From NCBI GenBank assembly GCA_025200525.1, contig CM045770.1, forward strand, positions 130,910,200-130,974,199: DNA of 64,000 nt, given 5' to 3'. The DNA is from Camellia lanceoleosa. Lineage: Eukaryota; Streptophyta; Magnoliopsida; Ericales; Theaceae. Below are positions 47,205 through 60,409 of this stretch, one piece after another. The notes beneath the pieces were generated by a model that was given only the letters and a program-made list of their open reading frames with translations, ran no database searches and had not been told where the DNA came from. The position numbers and the translations under genes are program-made. How positions within the stretch are numbered: position 1 is the stretch's first letter; each line of letters starts with the position of its first letter.

Positions 47205-48600
47205 TTAGCTCGAAGTAGTGGGCTCACAGGTTTGAGATGATTGGGGTTTAGGTGCATCCATCATGCATAAGTCCATGCTTTCTGGAATGAACACCTCAGG
47301 CTTGGGTAGATGGGCTGGGGTGATGTATATGCTGGGGTTGAAGGTGGTTGGTAGTGTATGGATGAGGTTGAGGTGGGGAGGTGACAAGTCAGTACTAACC
47401 TGAGGTCCTTTGGGTGGAGCTAGGGTCTCTTCATCAATAAGATCCTGAATCTTATGACGGAGGTGAATGCAACGGTTCGTATCATGACTGTGCTGCTGAA
47501 GGTAGGCACATTATTTAGCTGGGTCGTATCTTGTTGGAAGAGGGTTTGGAAGGGGTTAGGGTTCTAGGAGTTCTAGGTGCCTCTCTTCTTGCAGCTTTTT
47601 CAAAGCTTGGGAGAGACTCATGTAAAGAGGATGGAATTTTCGGGCTTGGGGTCGAGTTGAAGTGGTTGGTTTTTGGTCATTGAGGGAAGTGGTGATAGTG
47701 TCTACTTCTGAGCATTTCGCAACTGTGCCACCATCAGTAGTAGCATTGGAAGTGCGAGCAACATTCCTCTTCAACGGCCCATTATCTTCTGCAAAGATCC
47801 CTTGTCTGATGGCATCCTCAATTTGAACCCCCATTTCATGAAGAAATTTGGAAAAGTAAGGTAGAAACGACCATCTTTTGCGACAACTTCGCCATCGATT
47901 CGAACAATCATCTGATCGATCTTTGTCGGAAGGCCTTGTAGTCATCATTGAGGCCTTTACCCTCCATCTCGTCACGAACTCTGAGAAACCCTCCTTTGGT
48001 TCTTGGCGGGTGACTTCGAGATCACGAGTTGTGACCTCGATATGTGTGTTATAGGAGTATTGATCAATAAAGGCCTCAGCCAGCTCTTCCCAGTTCTGTT
48101 TCACAGAGCTCTCCAATTTTGCATACAGTTGCGGCTATCGAGACGGGGTTGTCGAATAGTGATAGTTTCTAGGCTGTGGTCAAACCCATTGGTCTCATGA
48201 TATCAGAAAACAGTTGGAGGTGCACCATTGGGTCTTCAGAGCCATCAAATCGATCGATATGCGGCATCTTGAACCGATCCGTAATGTCACCTTGAGTCGG
48301 TATAACCATCCTCTATATCGAGAATAGAATGGGCCCCGAGACTTTTGAACAACTTCTCAAGCTTGCTCACTTTCAATCTTTGTGGGGTCCGTCTCGAACT
48401 CAAAAGGTGAACTTAGCGGGTTGATTGGTGCTTTGGATAGTGGGGTAGAGGCAGGGAGGTGGCCTTGTCGGAATTCCGTATCTTCTTGGACATTATTTGT
48501 CTCCCGGCGTTGGAACTCTGGGTGGGAGGAGCACGGTGTAAGTAGATACCCAGTTCTTTGCTCTAGCAGCAATTGTCTCACTGTTGGGCTATAATCTCGG
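47205..48600 (-). pseudogene. Ogre-like gag, broken
   Basis: Gag builds the particle that packages element RNA. The best frame (48116-47556) has the Retrotrans_gag-type core NWEELAEAFIDQYSYNTHIE, then EPKEGFSEFVTRWRVKASMM. Upstream in other frames a piece like FDGSEDPMVHLQLFSD is readable near 48230, the usual start of Tat gag cores. Downstream, near 47490, YLQQHSHDTNRC and LRHKIQDLIDEE resemble the CCHC-like knuckle and its follower in Ogre gag, with the first cysteines lost. Stops and shifts are many. It lies about 0.9 kb inside the PBS, as expected for the 5' end of a minus-strand element. Confidence 0.75.
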
Positions 48601-49507
48601 CTTTGGCTTTTGGCAAATTCAACAGGCAGGCGTCTCTTGCATGAGTTTCATACTTTCTTGGAGTTGAGCATCATTTCCTCCATCCTGCCATATTTCCTGG
48701 TCTAAGCAACAACGGTATAATCGTCACTGGTGGCCTTTTTACCCTGCCTCTGGCAAAGGAACACTGATTACCCTTGAACTGAATCTCTGACCCGACAAAG
48801 TCTATCAGCACAAGTCTAATGATCCTCGGGGGATATTGGAGCCTTCCGAAGCTATGGTTCCAAGACTACCTAGTAAAAGAGAAAACATGCAGCATCTCAG
48901 CCTGATGTTTACCAAAAACAGATACGGGCCTAGCAGGATGACTATGCCCTCTACTGAATTCTACCCCAAATTCTGCCTCAAAACTGAATCTGATACCCGC
49001 AGATAACTGATTCCTAAAATACCGATACTGGTTCCCGCAGGCCTGATGCCCAAACTTTCAAACTGATACATGCATTCCTGTAGAGACGCACTCTAAAAGC
49101 ACATAACAGATAAGTGAGAGCTAAACACCCCTATGTTGGGGTAGGGTTTCCCTGTCCTATTTTGTCAGGAGCTAGGGTTTCACTACGCACGCAGCGGTTT
49201 CAAACAACCTATATCGGGTAGGCAACCTGTCCTAGTTTGGAATGGTCACTATGGATTTCGATATGCACTAGGTCGAATGGTCAAAAAGGGTGCCCCGATA
49301 AAACCGGGGTTTGTGTTCCCATGCTGTCAGAGCCCAGAGCCGATCAGCCTTATGGTCATGCCTTGACAAGACAAGCCTCCGGTAAAATGTTCGGGAATGG
49401 CATATGGAAAACACGGTGTCCTAAGCGCACCAATGCAAATGCAATGCAAAGAAACACACAAGTGTAATCAAAACCAGATATCATGAGTTTGAGTCAAGTT
49501 CTCTAAA
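48601..49507 (-). other. 5' untranslated leader of the Ogre-like element
   Basis: Between the PBS and gag, no coding sequence is recognised. Confidence 0.5.
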
Positions 49508-49525
49508 TCCCCAGCAGAGTCGCCA
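49508..49525 (-). promoter_or_regulatory. primer-binding site of the Ogre-like element
   Basis: On the minus strand TGGCGACTCTGCTGGGGA stands 5 nt after the LTR end. It has the form of a tRNA 3'-end complement and resembles the PBS I recall for Ogre elements (Arg tRNA). The exact tRNA was not checked. Confidence 0.75.
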
Positions 49526-49530
49526 GAAAC

Positions 49531-52500
49531 TGTAGACGTCCCCGAACGCCCCGGGAGGGTTAAGTCCCATTCCGTTCATATTGAGGTCACTACAGTTCAA
49601 GGACTCAAATGTCACGGTTCTTAATCTTGAACCAAAGAGTCCAAATCCGGCAAATCTTTTTTGAAAACAGATTTTTTGAAAAGAAGTGCCAAACATGGAC
49701 TGCTTTGCAGATACAGAGTCGCCACCTAAATGTTTTTTAATGGGAAATTTAGGAAACCCTGACTCGGTGCCAAAGGCCACGTGTCCGTCATCACCAAAGT
49801 TGCCTCGGCTCGGGAACTTGGGTACGATTGGGGAAGGTCACTTCGTGAGCACCCCCACTCGCCCGGTCAAAGACCGGCCTCTACTAACCATGATATTTGT
49901 TTTTGAAAACATTGTGCGTTCTTATTTCGGTTATTAGCCTAGGTTACTATGTGATGCTCGCAGCAAACAAGTATAGACTGAGTCGCCTGAATTGGAACAA
50001 AACATTTCATATTTGTTTGTTTGAAAATGGCTTGATGGTGCTACCCGCAGGTAGGCTAAGACGTGGATTTGCCACCCTCGAGTGGGCGTAGAAAAACGTG
50101 ATTTTGCCACTATCTAGTGGGCTTAAAACAAACAGTCAATGATTTGTTCCACTCCAAGTAACTCAACCTCCACCCACAGGCATTCAAGGCAGTTATATCA
50201 CATAAGCACGTAGCCTCATGGTAAGCATGCTATTCATGGCAGTCACTCACACGCATGCAAGGATGCTAAAGCATAAAAACTCACCGAGTACTCCAAGCCA
50301 AAACAGAAACTACATTAGAAATCATGCATGATCCAAAATACACAGAATTGCCTAATGCAACACATGCAAAGATGTAAACTATAGCAGGCTCGGCTATTCT
50401 AAACATGACATGTGGAATGCTACAACGAACACGTATTCAATTTGGAATTGAAATACAAATGCAGTTTGTATGATCTGGAGGCAGTGCGTGCAAAGCAGAT
50501 GAATGATGCAAACATCTTTGTCATCTTGTATGCTAATTGAAATATGCCCTATATCCAACCATCATAAGCGGTAAATAAAAGGGAAGAAAAGGCGTGGGGT
50601 TGGAAGACATACATCACACTCACCCACACTTATTACAATTATGCCCTCACAGAGGGTCCAAATAAATATCTGATCCCAAATGAAAGAATATCTGATCCAA
50701 ATGATACAGTCCAAATAATGTACAAATTCCTAATTAATTAACAAATTAACTAAGAAAATAATAAAACTGGCATGCAAGCCAGGGATTGCCTTCATTCTGA
50801 TGAATGATGTATGCCCGAGTGCCTTTGCGCGGAAATCCACGGCGATGCCCCGATTAGCCTCTGTTTTGCAATTATTTCTTGAAAAGCGCACCAAGCCTCG
50901 GAAGACTGCTGATCCTTGATATGCTGCAACAGAGAGTAGAAAAGGGGCATAGCAATGTATTTTCACAAATGTATGCATGTCTCGATGCCACCAATCACGC
51001 ATCTCGATGCATGATGGCCGAGGAGCCGAATTGCACAACTTGGTATAGAATGAATGCATATGAACACTACAACAAAACCTAACTCCATCATGGATAATCC
51101 GGAGTGTCGGTGACTTGGGAATTGAGACCCGTTCCGTCACTCGGAGTACGGAACGCACCTCGTTTCTCGTGCCCGGGCTAACTCCTATCCCAAACACGAT
51201 GCAATGTGCATGACATGCATGAAATGCAACTAACATACAATCCTAACATACACAATGCTATGGAATGGCATACACGCTAAACGAGGTAATACATAACCAA
51301 GCATACACAATGCTATGGATGAAATGGCATACGCAATGCAATAATGGGCTTACACCAACATGAGAGAGCCTCAGCCACACTCACATAGGAGGCCATTAGA
51401 TGAAAACAAGACAACTCGAAATGCGTGCCCGCGTGCACGCAAACCGAGGACGGAGCCTCAGGCACCGAAATGCCACTCTAATGAGACATGGCAAAGACAT
51501 GGAATATGATATGCAAACATGCAAAAATCAGTGACAAAATGAGGGTTAAAACAGCCCCGAAACAAGGTGAAATGACACCCGATGCATGGAATCACTCCCG
51601 AAATGCAAAACTAGGTACATGAAATGGCTTACAGCTATACAAAGCATGCATGATTAGGACATGAAGTGTAAAAGAAGAAGCAAGGCAGCCCCAAAACTAG
51701 CATTTTTACAGTATAAAGCATGGCCAAACAGCAAGCACAAGTAGGGCTAAAATGGCATACAAAAATGGGGAGGCAAGAGAGGTAATGAAGCAAGTCATAG
51801 CTGCTGATCTCAAGCACAGAAGGCACCTTCTAAAATATTGAAGAGGGGCCAAAAATATGATGTTTTTCAGTAGATAAAAAGCCCCAAAAACAGATACAAG
51901 TATGACAAACAATTCATGCAAGAAATGGGCCAACAAAGGGGCAAAGAAGTAACTGATATATGGGGGTCTCAAACAAGTGAGGGACCTTAAAAAATGTTTA
52001 AGAGGGTCCAAAAATATGGCATTTTATAGTAGATGACAAACCCCAAATCAGTATACAAACATGCTCAAAATGCAATGCAAGATTAAGGCCACAAGAAGGC
52101 TATAACATGAAGTACACAAAATATTCACCAAACAGCCAAAGACCCTTAATGAAACATGACAAGGGGGTCAAAATATGGCCAATTTCATCTCTGATCATGG
52201 CCTAAAAACAGAATCAAGATAAGCTAACAAATCATGCAAAAATGGGGACCAAAGAGGGGTACAATGGAAAGTGATATATGGAGGTACCAAACAGTGTTGA
52301 ACCCTTCTTCAATATTGAAGAGGGGCTCAAAATAGGCCTGTTTTCAGTTTACATCAAGCCCCAAAACAGATCACACATAAGCCAAAAATACTATGCAAAA
52401 TAATGGCATTCAAGAGGGCATTGAAGCAAGTGCAACATGGGGGACTCAAACAGTGTTGAACCCTTAAAAAAACATGAATATTGGCTCAAAAAAATGACCC

Positions 52501-54028
52501 TTTCAGTTAGGGTCGGAGCTCAAAACAGCAAGCAAATAGGCTAGAAAAATGTGGCAAAAATGAGCTACAAAAGAGGGGAATGGCAACTTACCCTTGAAGA
52601 CTACTCCTTGGCTGCCTTTTGGACTGAGAAGTGGTGCCTCCTAGCTTCTGGAAAGCTTCCCAAGCTGCTGGAAATGGAGTAGTGGTGGTGGTGCTTGGTG
52701 GTGATGAAGAAATAAGGTGTAGGACTTAGGAATTTTGGAGCTTGAGAGAGAGAGATGGAGAGCTTCAATGCAAGAGGCTTGGGGGAAATTTTGTAACCCT
52801 AAAACCAGGTTTGAGCAGCTGGTTATATAGGCAAAATGGGTGGAAAAAGGGGGCGGGAAATGGAGGGAAAATGCACCAAGTTTCCCTCCAAAAATGCCAA
52901 ACCTTCGGGCATGGGTGAAGTGCAAAACAAAATTCACTTTTAGGACACACCTGGGGAGGGGGTTATGGCCGGCTAGTTATAAAGGGCAAAAAAGTCATTT
53001 CACAAAATAGGTGGCCGGCCGGCTAGATTTTCTGGCCGGCCAGCTACTTTCTGGGCAAAAAAATGTGTTTCCGGAAAGAAAAGTGGCCGGTGGGTGATTG
53101 GGAAGTCCAATGGTGGCCATTCAAGTGTCCAAATTGAAGCCCCGGAAGTTATGTTTCCAATGGAACAAACCTTGCATCAAAATTCCTCTTTTGGAAAAAG
53201 TTATGCCAGTTTCCGTAAAGCCGCGCAGATTTCGATCCAACCGGAGTGATGCCCTACTTCAATCAACCATATCTCCACCGTCTGGAATTGAATTTAGGAG
53301 ATTCTTGAGTGAAAAATGAATCCCCGGGAGTAACATTTCCAATGGTGGTGGCCTCATATCTTAATTCCTCTTGTGCAAAGAGTTACGCCTGTTTCGGTGA
53401 AGCCGCGCAGACTTTCTCCTTCCCGGATTCATGCTGAACCACTTTTGACCAAACAAAAAGTTGGTTTTCAGAGAAATTGCTGGCCTCCCACCCTCCTACA
53501 AGCTTCCTAATAATGAAAATAAGGCCGCCACCAAAAATGAGCCCAAACCGATGCGAAATGAAGGTTCGGGGCCAAACGCTAGCCGGACTGATTCGATTGC
53601 TGCACCGGAGTGGTGTTCGACCAAGTTGGTCTCTCGGACCCAGTGTCCCTCAAAGGGATTAAATAAGATGCATTCCAAAAACCGGAGCAAACGGAGGTAG
53701 TTAGGCGGTCCCGAACCGAGGCACACGGCTTTGTGGCTCAAAAAGGCAAAAGCTCCGAAATGGGAAAAATGGCCTGCGACCACAAAATGTAGCCCAGGGC
53801 CACTGAGAGATGGTCTACTGGACCTCTCCCTCCCCTCAGGAAAAGAAACAGAGAAAACCGAGTCTGGTTCGCAAACCGAAACAAGGCACAGAAGAGGGTT
53901 CGGAAGTCTGGAGGCAGGGCTCACGGCCGCGACTCTAAGACTTCTGAACGAGCACAATATGCAACATCACCGAGCATTTAATCGGTGACGTCTGAGTCTT
54001 AAGGTCGGTCAAAAATGGGGTTTCTACA
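49531..54028 (-). repeat. 5' LTR of the Ogre-like element (copy D)
   Basis: 4498 bp, ends tgtagacgtc and ggtttctaca. It matches copy C throughout, with scattered substitutions and a few clustered replacements (for example at 50475-50485 and 50667-50696). It carries the same TATA box, CT tract, donor-like site and gaagcccc modules. Confidence 0.92.
52586..52830 (-). promoter_or_regulatory. LTR copy D promoter: TATA box, CT tract, splice-donor-like site
   Basis: On the minus strand, CTATATAA lies at 52823-52830 and a CT tract at 52744-52755. CTTCAAGG/GTAAGT has its first intron base at 52591. This is the 5' LTR, so it would drive the element's transcript. Confidence 0.55.
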
Positions 54029-54033
54029 CTTAT

Positions 54034-55697
54034 TCAGTCACTACAAATATGAATTTATCCAATTAGGCTTATTTTCCTTCAGATTCATCTGCTACACCTT
54101 GGTATATTGATTCTGCTGCCACAAATCATATCACAAATGATCTTGGCAATCTTCATCTCTATCATCCATACCAAGGGCGAGATCAATTGACAGTAGGAAA
54201 TGGTCAACATGTTCCCATTCAACACATTGGTAATAGACTGTTACCTACTCCAGTTTAATAATCTTCTACATGTTCCTACCATTTCTTCTAGTCTATTATC
54301 CGTTCATCAGTTAGCTAAGGATAATAATTGTACAATTACTTTTGATGCTAATTCCTTTGTTGTTCAGGATAAGCTTATGAATCAAGTTCTGCACAGAGGT
54401 CCCAATTTGAATGGTCTTTACCACCTTGCCTCTTCTTCTCCACACTCTCTTCTATCTCACATTGCTCACACTTTCTCATAGACTTCTTTACCTATTTGGC
54501 ATCAAAATATTACTTAGCATTTATCTACTAGTTTTAAGAATAAAGATTGTACTGAATTCACTTGTATACCATGTAGTGTTGCTAAAATTCATAGACTACC
54601 TTTCAAACTATCTAGTTCTACTGTTAAACAACCATTTTCTTTTGTGCATAGTGATGTTTGGGGACCATTTAGTGCTTCCATATCTGGTTATAAGTACTAC
54701 TTGTTGTTTGTTGATGATTTCACCAAATTTTCTTGGATTTATCATCTTTATGCGAAGAGTGATGTCTTTTCTACCTTTTTGGTGTTTAAGGATTATGTTG
54801 AAAACTGGTTCTCTACTTCTCTAAGAATTTTGAGGACCGATAATGGGTTTGAATTTGTTAATAATAAAATGCATGACTATTTGACCACTCATGGTATTGT
54901 TCATCATCTCACTTGTCCCTATACACTAGAACAAAATGGCATAACTGAAAGGAAGCATTAGCACATCACTAAGACTGCTATTGCCTTACTTAATCAGCTA
55001 TCTATTTCCCTTAAATATTGGTTTGAGGCTATGGGTACTACTGTGTTTCTCATTAATAGGATGCCTAGTCTTTCTCTTGGCCACAAATCCCCTTTTCAAC
55101 TTTTGTTTCACACCATTTTTTATTATAATTTTCTAAAAGTGTTTAGATGTCAATGCTTTCCTTAGCTTAGGCCTCATATGCCTCTTTGTGTTTTTGGGTC
55201 ATCATCCTACTACTAAAGGTTATAGATATTTGGATCCAATTTTTGGGAAAGTTTATCTTTCTAGACATGTGCTTTTTGATGAGACTTGCTTTCATTTTTC
55301 CTTTCAGTCGACTGATTCTTCTTCTTTCTCTGCTATTCACACATTTTTCTGGCCTACCTTTGTCCTATCTCCTATTTCTAGTCTTGCTTCACTTGTTTCT
55401 CTGCCTTCTTTATTTGTCTCTAGGTCTGCAACTCTATTTCGCTCATCTAGCCCTATCATGCTTTCTCAGCATGGTGCCTCTGCACCTATTTTACATGTTG
55501 CTTCTGAGCCAATTCCTTCATCTTCTGTGCCTCCTACTTCTCCTACTTCTACTTATCTTCACCCTCCCCTGTCTACTTCATCTCCTATTCCCATTTCTTC
55601 TATTCAAATTCATTTACCTTCATCTTTTGGCCCTTTTTCTTCAACTGCAGTTCCCTCTTCTTCTGCTGTAATTTCTCCTCTCAACACTTACCCATGA
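54034..55697 (+). pseudogene. Ty1/copia protease and integrase, with stops and shifts
   Basis: Continuation of the copia polyprotein after the Ogre-like insertion. The protease site is WYIDSAATNHIT near 54100, where the usual D-S-G-A reads D-S-A-A. The pre-integrase segment MNQVLHRGPNLNGLYHLAS is at about 54375-54435. Integrase shows FVHSDVWGPF (first D), LRILRTDNGFEF (second D) and LEQNGITERKH (E), so the DDE triad is visible. A TAG follows ERKH at about 54959. Beyond this INRMPSLSLGHKSPFQLLF is readable, followed by a serine/proline-rich linker (55188-55697) typical of copia between integrase and RT. Confidence 0.85.
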
Positions 55698-57188
55698 TTA
55701 CTAGGTCTAAGGCATGTCATCTCAGTCATGCTTCTTCTCTTGATCTTACTCTTACTGAGCCAACTATTGCTACTCAGGCTTTGCAATATTCTCATTGGAT
55801 TGCTGTTATGACCAAAGAGTTTACTGCTATTCAAAATCAAAGGACTTGGAGGTAGGTCTTTCTTACTTCCAGCAAGACTGTCATTGGTTGTAAGTGGGTA
55901 TTTCGTATCAAGAAAAATTCTGATGGCACCATTGCAAGATATTAGGCTAGGTTAGTGGCTAAAGGTTATCTTCAACAAGAAGATGTGGATTTTCAGGATA
56001 CCTTCAACCTAGTTTCCAAACAGCCAATAATTCGTATTCTACTCTGTTTAGTTCTTCAGCATGATTGGCCACTCAAACAACTTGATATATCTAATGCCTT
56101 TTTGCATGGCTCACTAGAGGAAGAGGTCTACATGGTTTAGCCACATGGTTTCATTGACTCAGCATTTCATCATTATGTTTGTAAGCTTCAAAAAGCTCTT
56201 TATGGTCTTAAACAAACCTCTAGAGCTTGGTACTCTACCTGTTCTTTATTTTTGCTTGGCCAATGCTTCAAGCTTAGTTCCCCTGACTCTTCTTTGCTTG
56301 TCAGACAAACTCCTACTCATATTACCATCTTACACATCTATGTGGATGATATATTGCTAACTGGTAGTGATTATTTGATCATTCAATCTCTCCCTACTCA
56401 TATGTGCAATGCTTTCTCTATGAAAGAGCTTGGTGATATATCATATATTTCTTGGGATATCAGTTCATTCTCATTCTCAAGGATTCTTTCTCTCCCAGCA
56501 AAAGTATGCTAGTGAACTACTTCAGAAGGCAGAAATGGTTGAGTATAAGACTTGTTCTAGTCCTCTGGCCCTTAAATCCTCACTCTCTCCTTCAAATGAC
56601 TTGCCCTATTCCAATACTTCATTTTACAGAAGTTTGGTAGGTGCTCTACAATATTTGACTATTACAAGGCTTGATTTGGTCTTAGCTGTCAACCAAGCTT
56701 GTCAACATATGCAAACTCCTACACTTGGTCATTTAGTTATGGTTAAAAGACTACTGAGATATGTTAAGGGTATTATTCATCATGGTCTTAGTTTCAGTCT
56801 TGGACCCTTCACTATTCATGCCCTTTCTGACTCTAATTAGGCAAGTGGTTATTTTGATAAAAAGTCCACTTTTGAGTTCTATGCCGTTTTGGGCCCCAAT
56901 TTAATTTCCTGGTTTACCAAGAAACAACCCATTGTCTCCAGATCCTCTACAGAAGTTGAGTATAGATCCATGGCCAATACTACAGTAAAGCTGCTTTGGT
57001 TACAACAACTTCTCAAGAACTTATCTGTTTCTTGTTCTTTTCCCCAGTCCTTCGGTGTGATAACATTTCTGCAATGGCTCTGGCTTTCAATCATGTGTTC
57101 CATTCTAGATCTAAACACATTGAAGTTGATTGCCACTTTATCAGGGAAATAGTTGTTTCTAAACAAATTGCTTTATCTTACATGCTTA
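55698..57188 (+). pseudogene. Ty1/copia reverse transcriptase and RNase H, with stops and shifts
   Basis: RT blocks in order: VIGCKWVFRIKKNSDGTIARY, then a TAG, ARLVAKGYLQQEDVDFQDTF, LKQLDISNAFLHGSLEEEVY, then a TAG, LQKALYGLKQTSRAWY and the catalytic YVDD at about 56337-56348. RNase H follows with LVGALQYLTITRLDL, LLRYVKGIIHHGL, a TAG after HALSDSN where W is expected, and SRSSTEVEYRSMA. Several stops fit single changes such as TGG or CAG to TAG. The sequence is cut at 57188 by the next Ogre-like LTR, so the 3' end and 3' LTR are not in the window. Lineage is probably Ale/Retrofit. Confidence 0.85.
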
Positions 57189-60124
57189 TCTAGACGTCCA
57201 CGAACGTCCCGGGGGAGGACCCCCTTTCTGTTCGTTTAGGCTCACTACAGTTCGGACTCGAATTGTCATGGTTCTCAATCTGAACCAAAGAGTCCAAATC
57301 CGGCAAATAGTTTTGACAAAAACAGATTTTTAGAAAAGAAGTGCCAAACATTGACTGCTTTGCCAAATATAGAGTCATCACCTAAATATTTATTTTGGGG
57401 GAATTTAGGAAACCCTGACTCGTTTGCTTAAGGCCACGTGTCCGTCATCACCAAAGTTGCCTCGGCTCGGGAACTAGGGTACGATTGGGGAAGGTCAGCT
57501 ATGAGCACCCCCGCTCGCCCGATCAAAGATCGGCCTCTACTAACCATGATATCTTGTTTTGAAAATGTTATGTGCACTTATTCCGGTTATTAGCCTAGAT
57601 TTACTATGTGATGCGCACAACACAAAAGTATAGACTAGATCGCCTAATTTCAAACAAAGCATTACATATCCCTTCGTTTGGAAAATGGTTTGGAATTTGC
57701 TACTCGCGAGTAGGCTAAAACACGGATTTCAATGAGTTGTCCCAACTCAAACAATCCAACCTTCACCCACAGGCATTCAGGCAGTTATATCACATAAGCA
57801 ATTAGCCTCATGGTAAGCATGCTATCATGGTAACACTCACACGCATGCAAGATGCTAAAGCATAAACACTTACTGAGTACTTCGAGCCAAAACAGAAACC
57901 AGTTAGTAATCAAATGCATGATCCTAGTTCATGTTAAGATGGCTAATGCAACACATACAGAATGCAACTAGAATAGGCTCGGCTATCCTAAACATGGTAT
58001 GTGAAGTGCAACAAATAACACGTATTCAATTTGGAATTGAAATACAATGCAGTTAGTATGATGCGCCGAGCCCGGTGCATGCAAGACAAATGTATGAATG
58101 CACGCATGCATAACATAAGGTATGCTAATTTAAATATGACCTAATACTAACCATCAAAAGCAGGTAAGTAAAAGCGAGAAAGAAGTGGGGGTTGGAAGAC
58201 ATGCACACACGCACCCACACTTATTACAAATTCGCCATCGCTCGGAGGGACCAAAAGAATATACAAATTAATTAACTTACAAGCTAATTAAATAATTTAT
58301 AGACCACCTAATTAATTAACAAATCAATTAAGCTAAGGAAAGCTGTAAAAGGCCTTGGGAAGAGGGATGCATGCATGCTCGGATTGGCTTCGCTCGGAAA
58401 TCCATTGCCATGACACATGTTGCCTCTATTTACACTGTTCTACACCTCTGAGACTTGCACAAATCCCAAGGATGCTCCAGAACCACGGTCTGAGCATTGT
58501 GGAAGGTCACCGGCCAAAAGTAAAGGCCACCGGCCATCCATCGACCATGGATATTGATATCGGCCACAAATGTTTGGTCGATCGGCACTGTAGATGGCCG
58601 ACCGGCGATATCTTCCTGTAGAAACCTATTTTGACAACAACAGAGGATAGACAAGGCATGGCAATGCATTTCAAAGCAAATGTTTGCACAACCACACTCC
58701 ATATCATGTTTAAGACTCAAGGGAGTATGGTGCTCGACCCTCGGACCACCAATCGCGCATTTCAATGCGTGATGGCCCCAGAAGCCAAGTTGTGCATTTT
58801 AATGTCAAATGTAATGCACACAAACACATAAGGAACCCAACCTCAATCACGGTGATTCAAGAGGCAAGGTATGCATGCCAAATGCAACCTAAGCATGTGA
58901 GCTAAATATGCAATATGAGCATGCAAGCAAGTAATGCACATTAGGCACACAACCTAAGCAAACAAGCATGCAAGGCATGAAGCAATGTAACAATATTTGA
59001 GCAACATGCAAAAGGTGGACTTAGACTAATTCGGGCAGCTCTCAAATAAACCCAAAACAGTGACCAAATGCTATGGAAATGAGGGCGAATGTTCATACAA
59101 ACATGCATGCACACATGGTCCAACACTTAAGCACAAAGAAGCAACTTTTAAACACATTTAAAAGAGACTATTATGGACAAATGGCAAGCCAAGCGGCTTA
59201 AACCTTGGCTATATAAAGAAAGTCCCAAAGGGCCGAGGGGAATCAAAACAGTCCCAATGTAGGTCGAGACAAAGCCCAAAACACACTTAGATGGCATCTA
59301 AATGGCCTACACAAGGAAGCATACACAAAGGTCCAAACATGGGACATGAAACACCAACCTTTTAAAGCATTATAGGGGCATCAAATGCAAGCATACAAGC
59401 ATGTCATAAGGATTGAAATGACACGGCAAGTGATTCCAAACCACTGAAATAATGCAAATAGAGCATGCTAGAGGGTCCAACACTCAACGCCTACAAGGGA
59501 GATTACATGGTAGCTATACAAAGCAAATCATGGATGACCCAAACAACCAAAAATAGTCCTCAAGCACACTAAAACATGTATAAAAGCTTCACAAAGCTAA
59601 GCCAAAACAAGTAAGCATAGTGGTCTAAATGCTAGATACATGTTAAGGCAATTTCATGGCATTACAAGACAAGTATGCAAAGCAAGCATGGTGTGTCTAA
59701 ACCAAGTAAAAAAAGTGCTATATCATGGCAAAATAAGCACAAATAACACTTAAGACATGGCCAACATGAGCTTAAAAATGGTGCTCACACATGAGGCTAA
59801 AATGGCACATATTGAAGGCAACAAGGAGAGGGGATGACCCTCTCCTTCTTAGGACCTCAAACCACCATCCTCACCACTGAAATCCATCAAGATTTCAGCA
59901 GTGAGGAGGCCCAAACAAGGTAGTCCCGGAGCTCACCAAAAATAGCACAAAATGGGGCCAAACGACGCCTAAGAGGAGGTAAACAACCCCAAACACAAAA
60001 GTGACCTTAACAAACTTCAAGAGGAGCTCAAAATAAGACTTTTTTCAGTTTATGACAAAGCCCAAATATGCTTTCAAGTAAGTCTAAAAGTATGTGCAAA
60101 AACGGGAAATAAAGGGGAAAAAAG

Positions 60125-60399
60125 GGTTACCTTTGAAGACCTGGAAGAACCAGTAGCTTTTAGACCCAAAAATGCAACCCTCAACCTCTGAAAACAAGCT
60201 CCAAGAACCTCGAAGTGATGATGGAAGTGTGTGGCTATGAAGTGGTGTGCAATAGGCCAAGAACAAGACCCTTTTGAACCCTCTAACACATCCAAATGTA
60301 AAGAGAGGGAGATATAGAGAGAGAGTGATATATATATATATATCTTATATATCAAATTTTTCAACCCTTGAAATGGAAGGAGAGGCTCTCCTTATATAG
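60125..60399 (-). promoter_or_regulatory. LTR copy E promoter: TATA box, CT tract, splice-donor-like site
   Basis: On the minus strand, CTATATAA lies at 60392-60399 and CT-rich tracts at about 60303-60325. CTTCAAAG/GTAACC has its first intron base at 60130, 262 bp from the TATA box. Confidence 0.45.
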
Positions 60400-60409
60400 G
60401 CCAAGGCAA

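Larger units (their letters stand above)
36173..54028 (-). mobile_element. Ogre-like (Tat-lineage) element with both LTRs, pol missing
   Basis: 17,856 bp, flanked by exact TSDs cttat (36168-36172 and 54029-54033). LTRs are 36173-40608 and 49531-54028 and look near-identical by eye. On the minus strand, the 5' LTR (49531-54028) is followed by a PBS (49525-49508) and gag remnants (about 48600-46500). Untranslated sequence with tandem arrays comes next, then a PPT (40625-40609) and the 3' LTR. LTR size, LTR start TGTAGACACC, PBS type and PPT AAAGAGGGGCAAC fit Ogre elements as I know them. No RT, RNase H or integrase is readable in the 8.9-kb interior, so this copy is non-autonomous. Confidence 0.9.

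Noticed and set aside
49508..49525. tRNA gene
   Set aside because: Only the 3'-end complement is present. It is a primer-binding site next to an LTR.
36173..54028. LARD (large retrotransposon derivative without coding sequence)
   Set aside because: LTR size fits, but gag remnants, the PBS and the PPT place it with Ogre/Tat elements.
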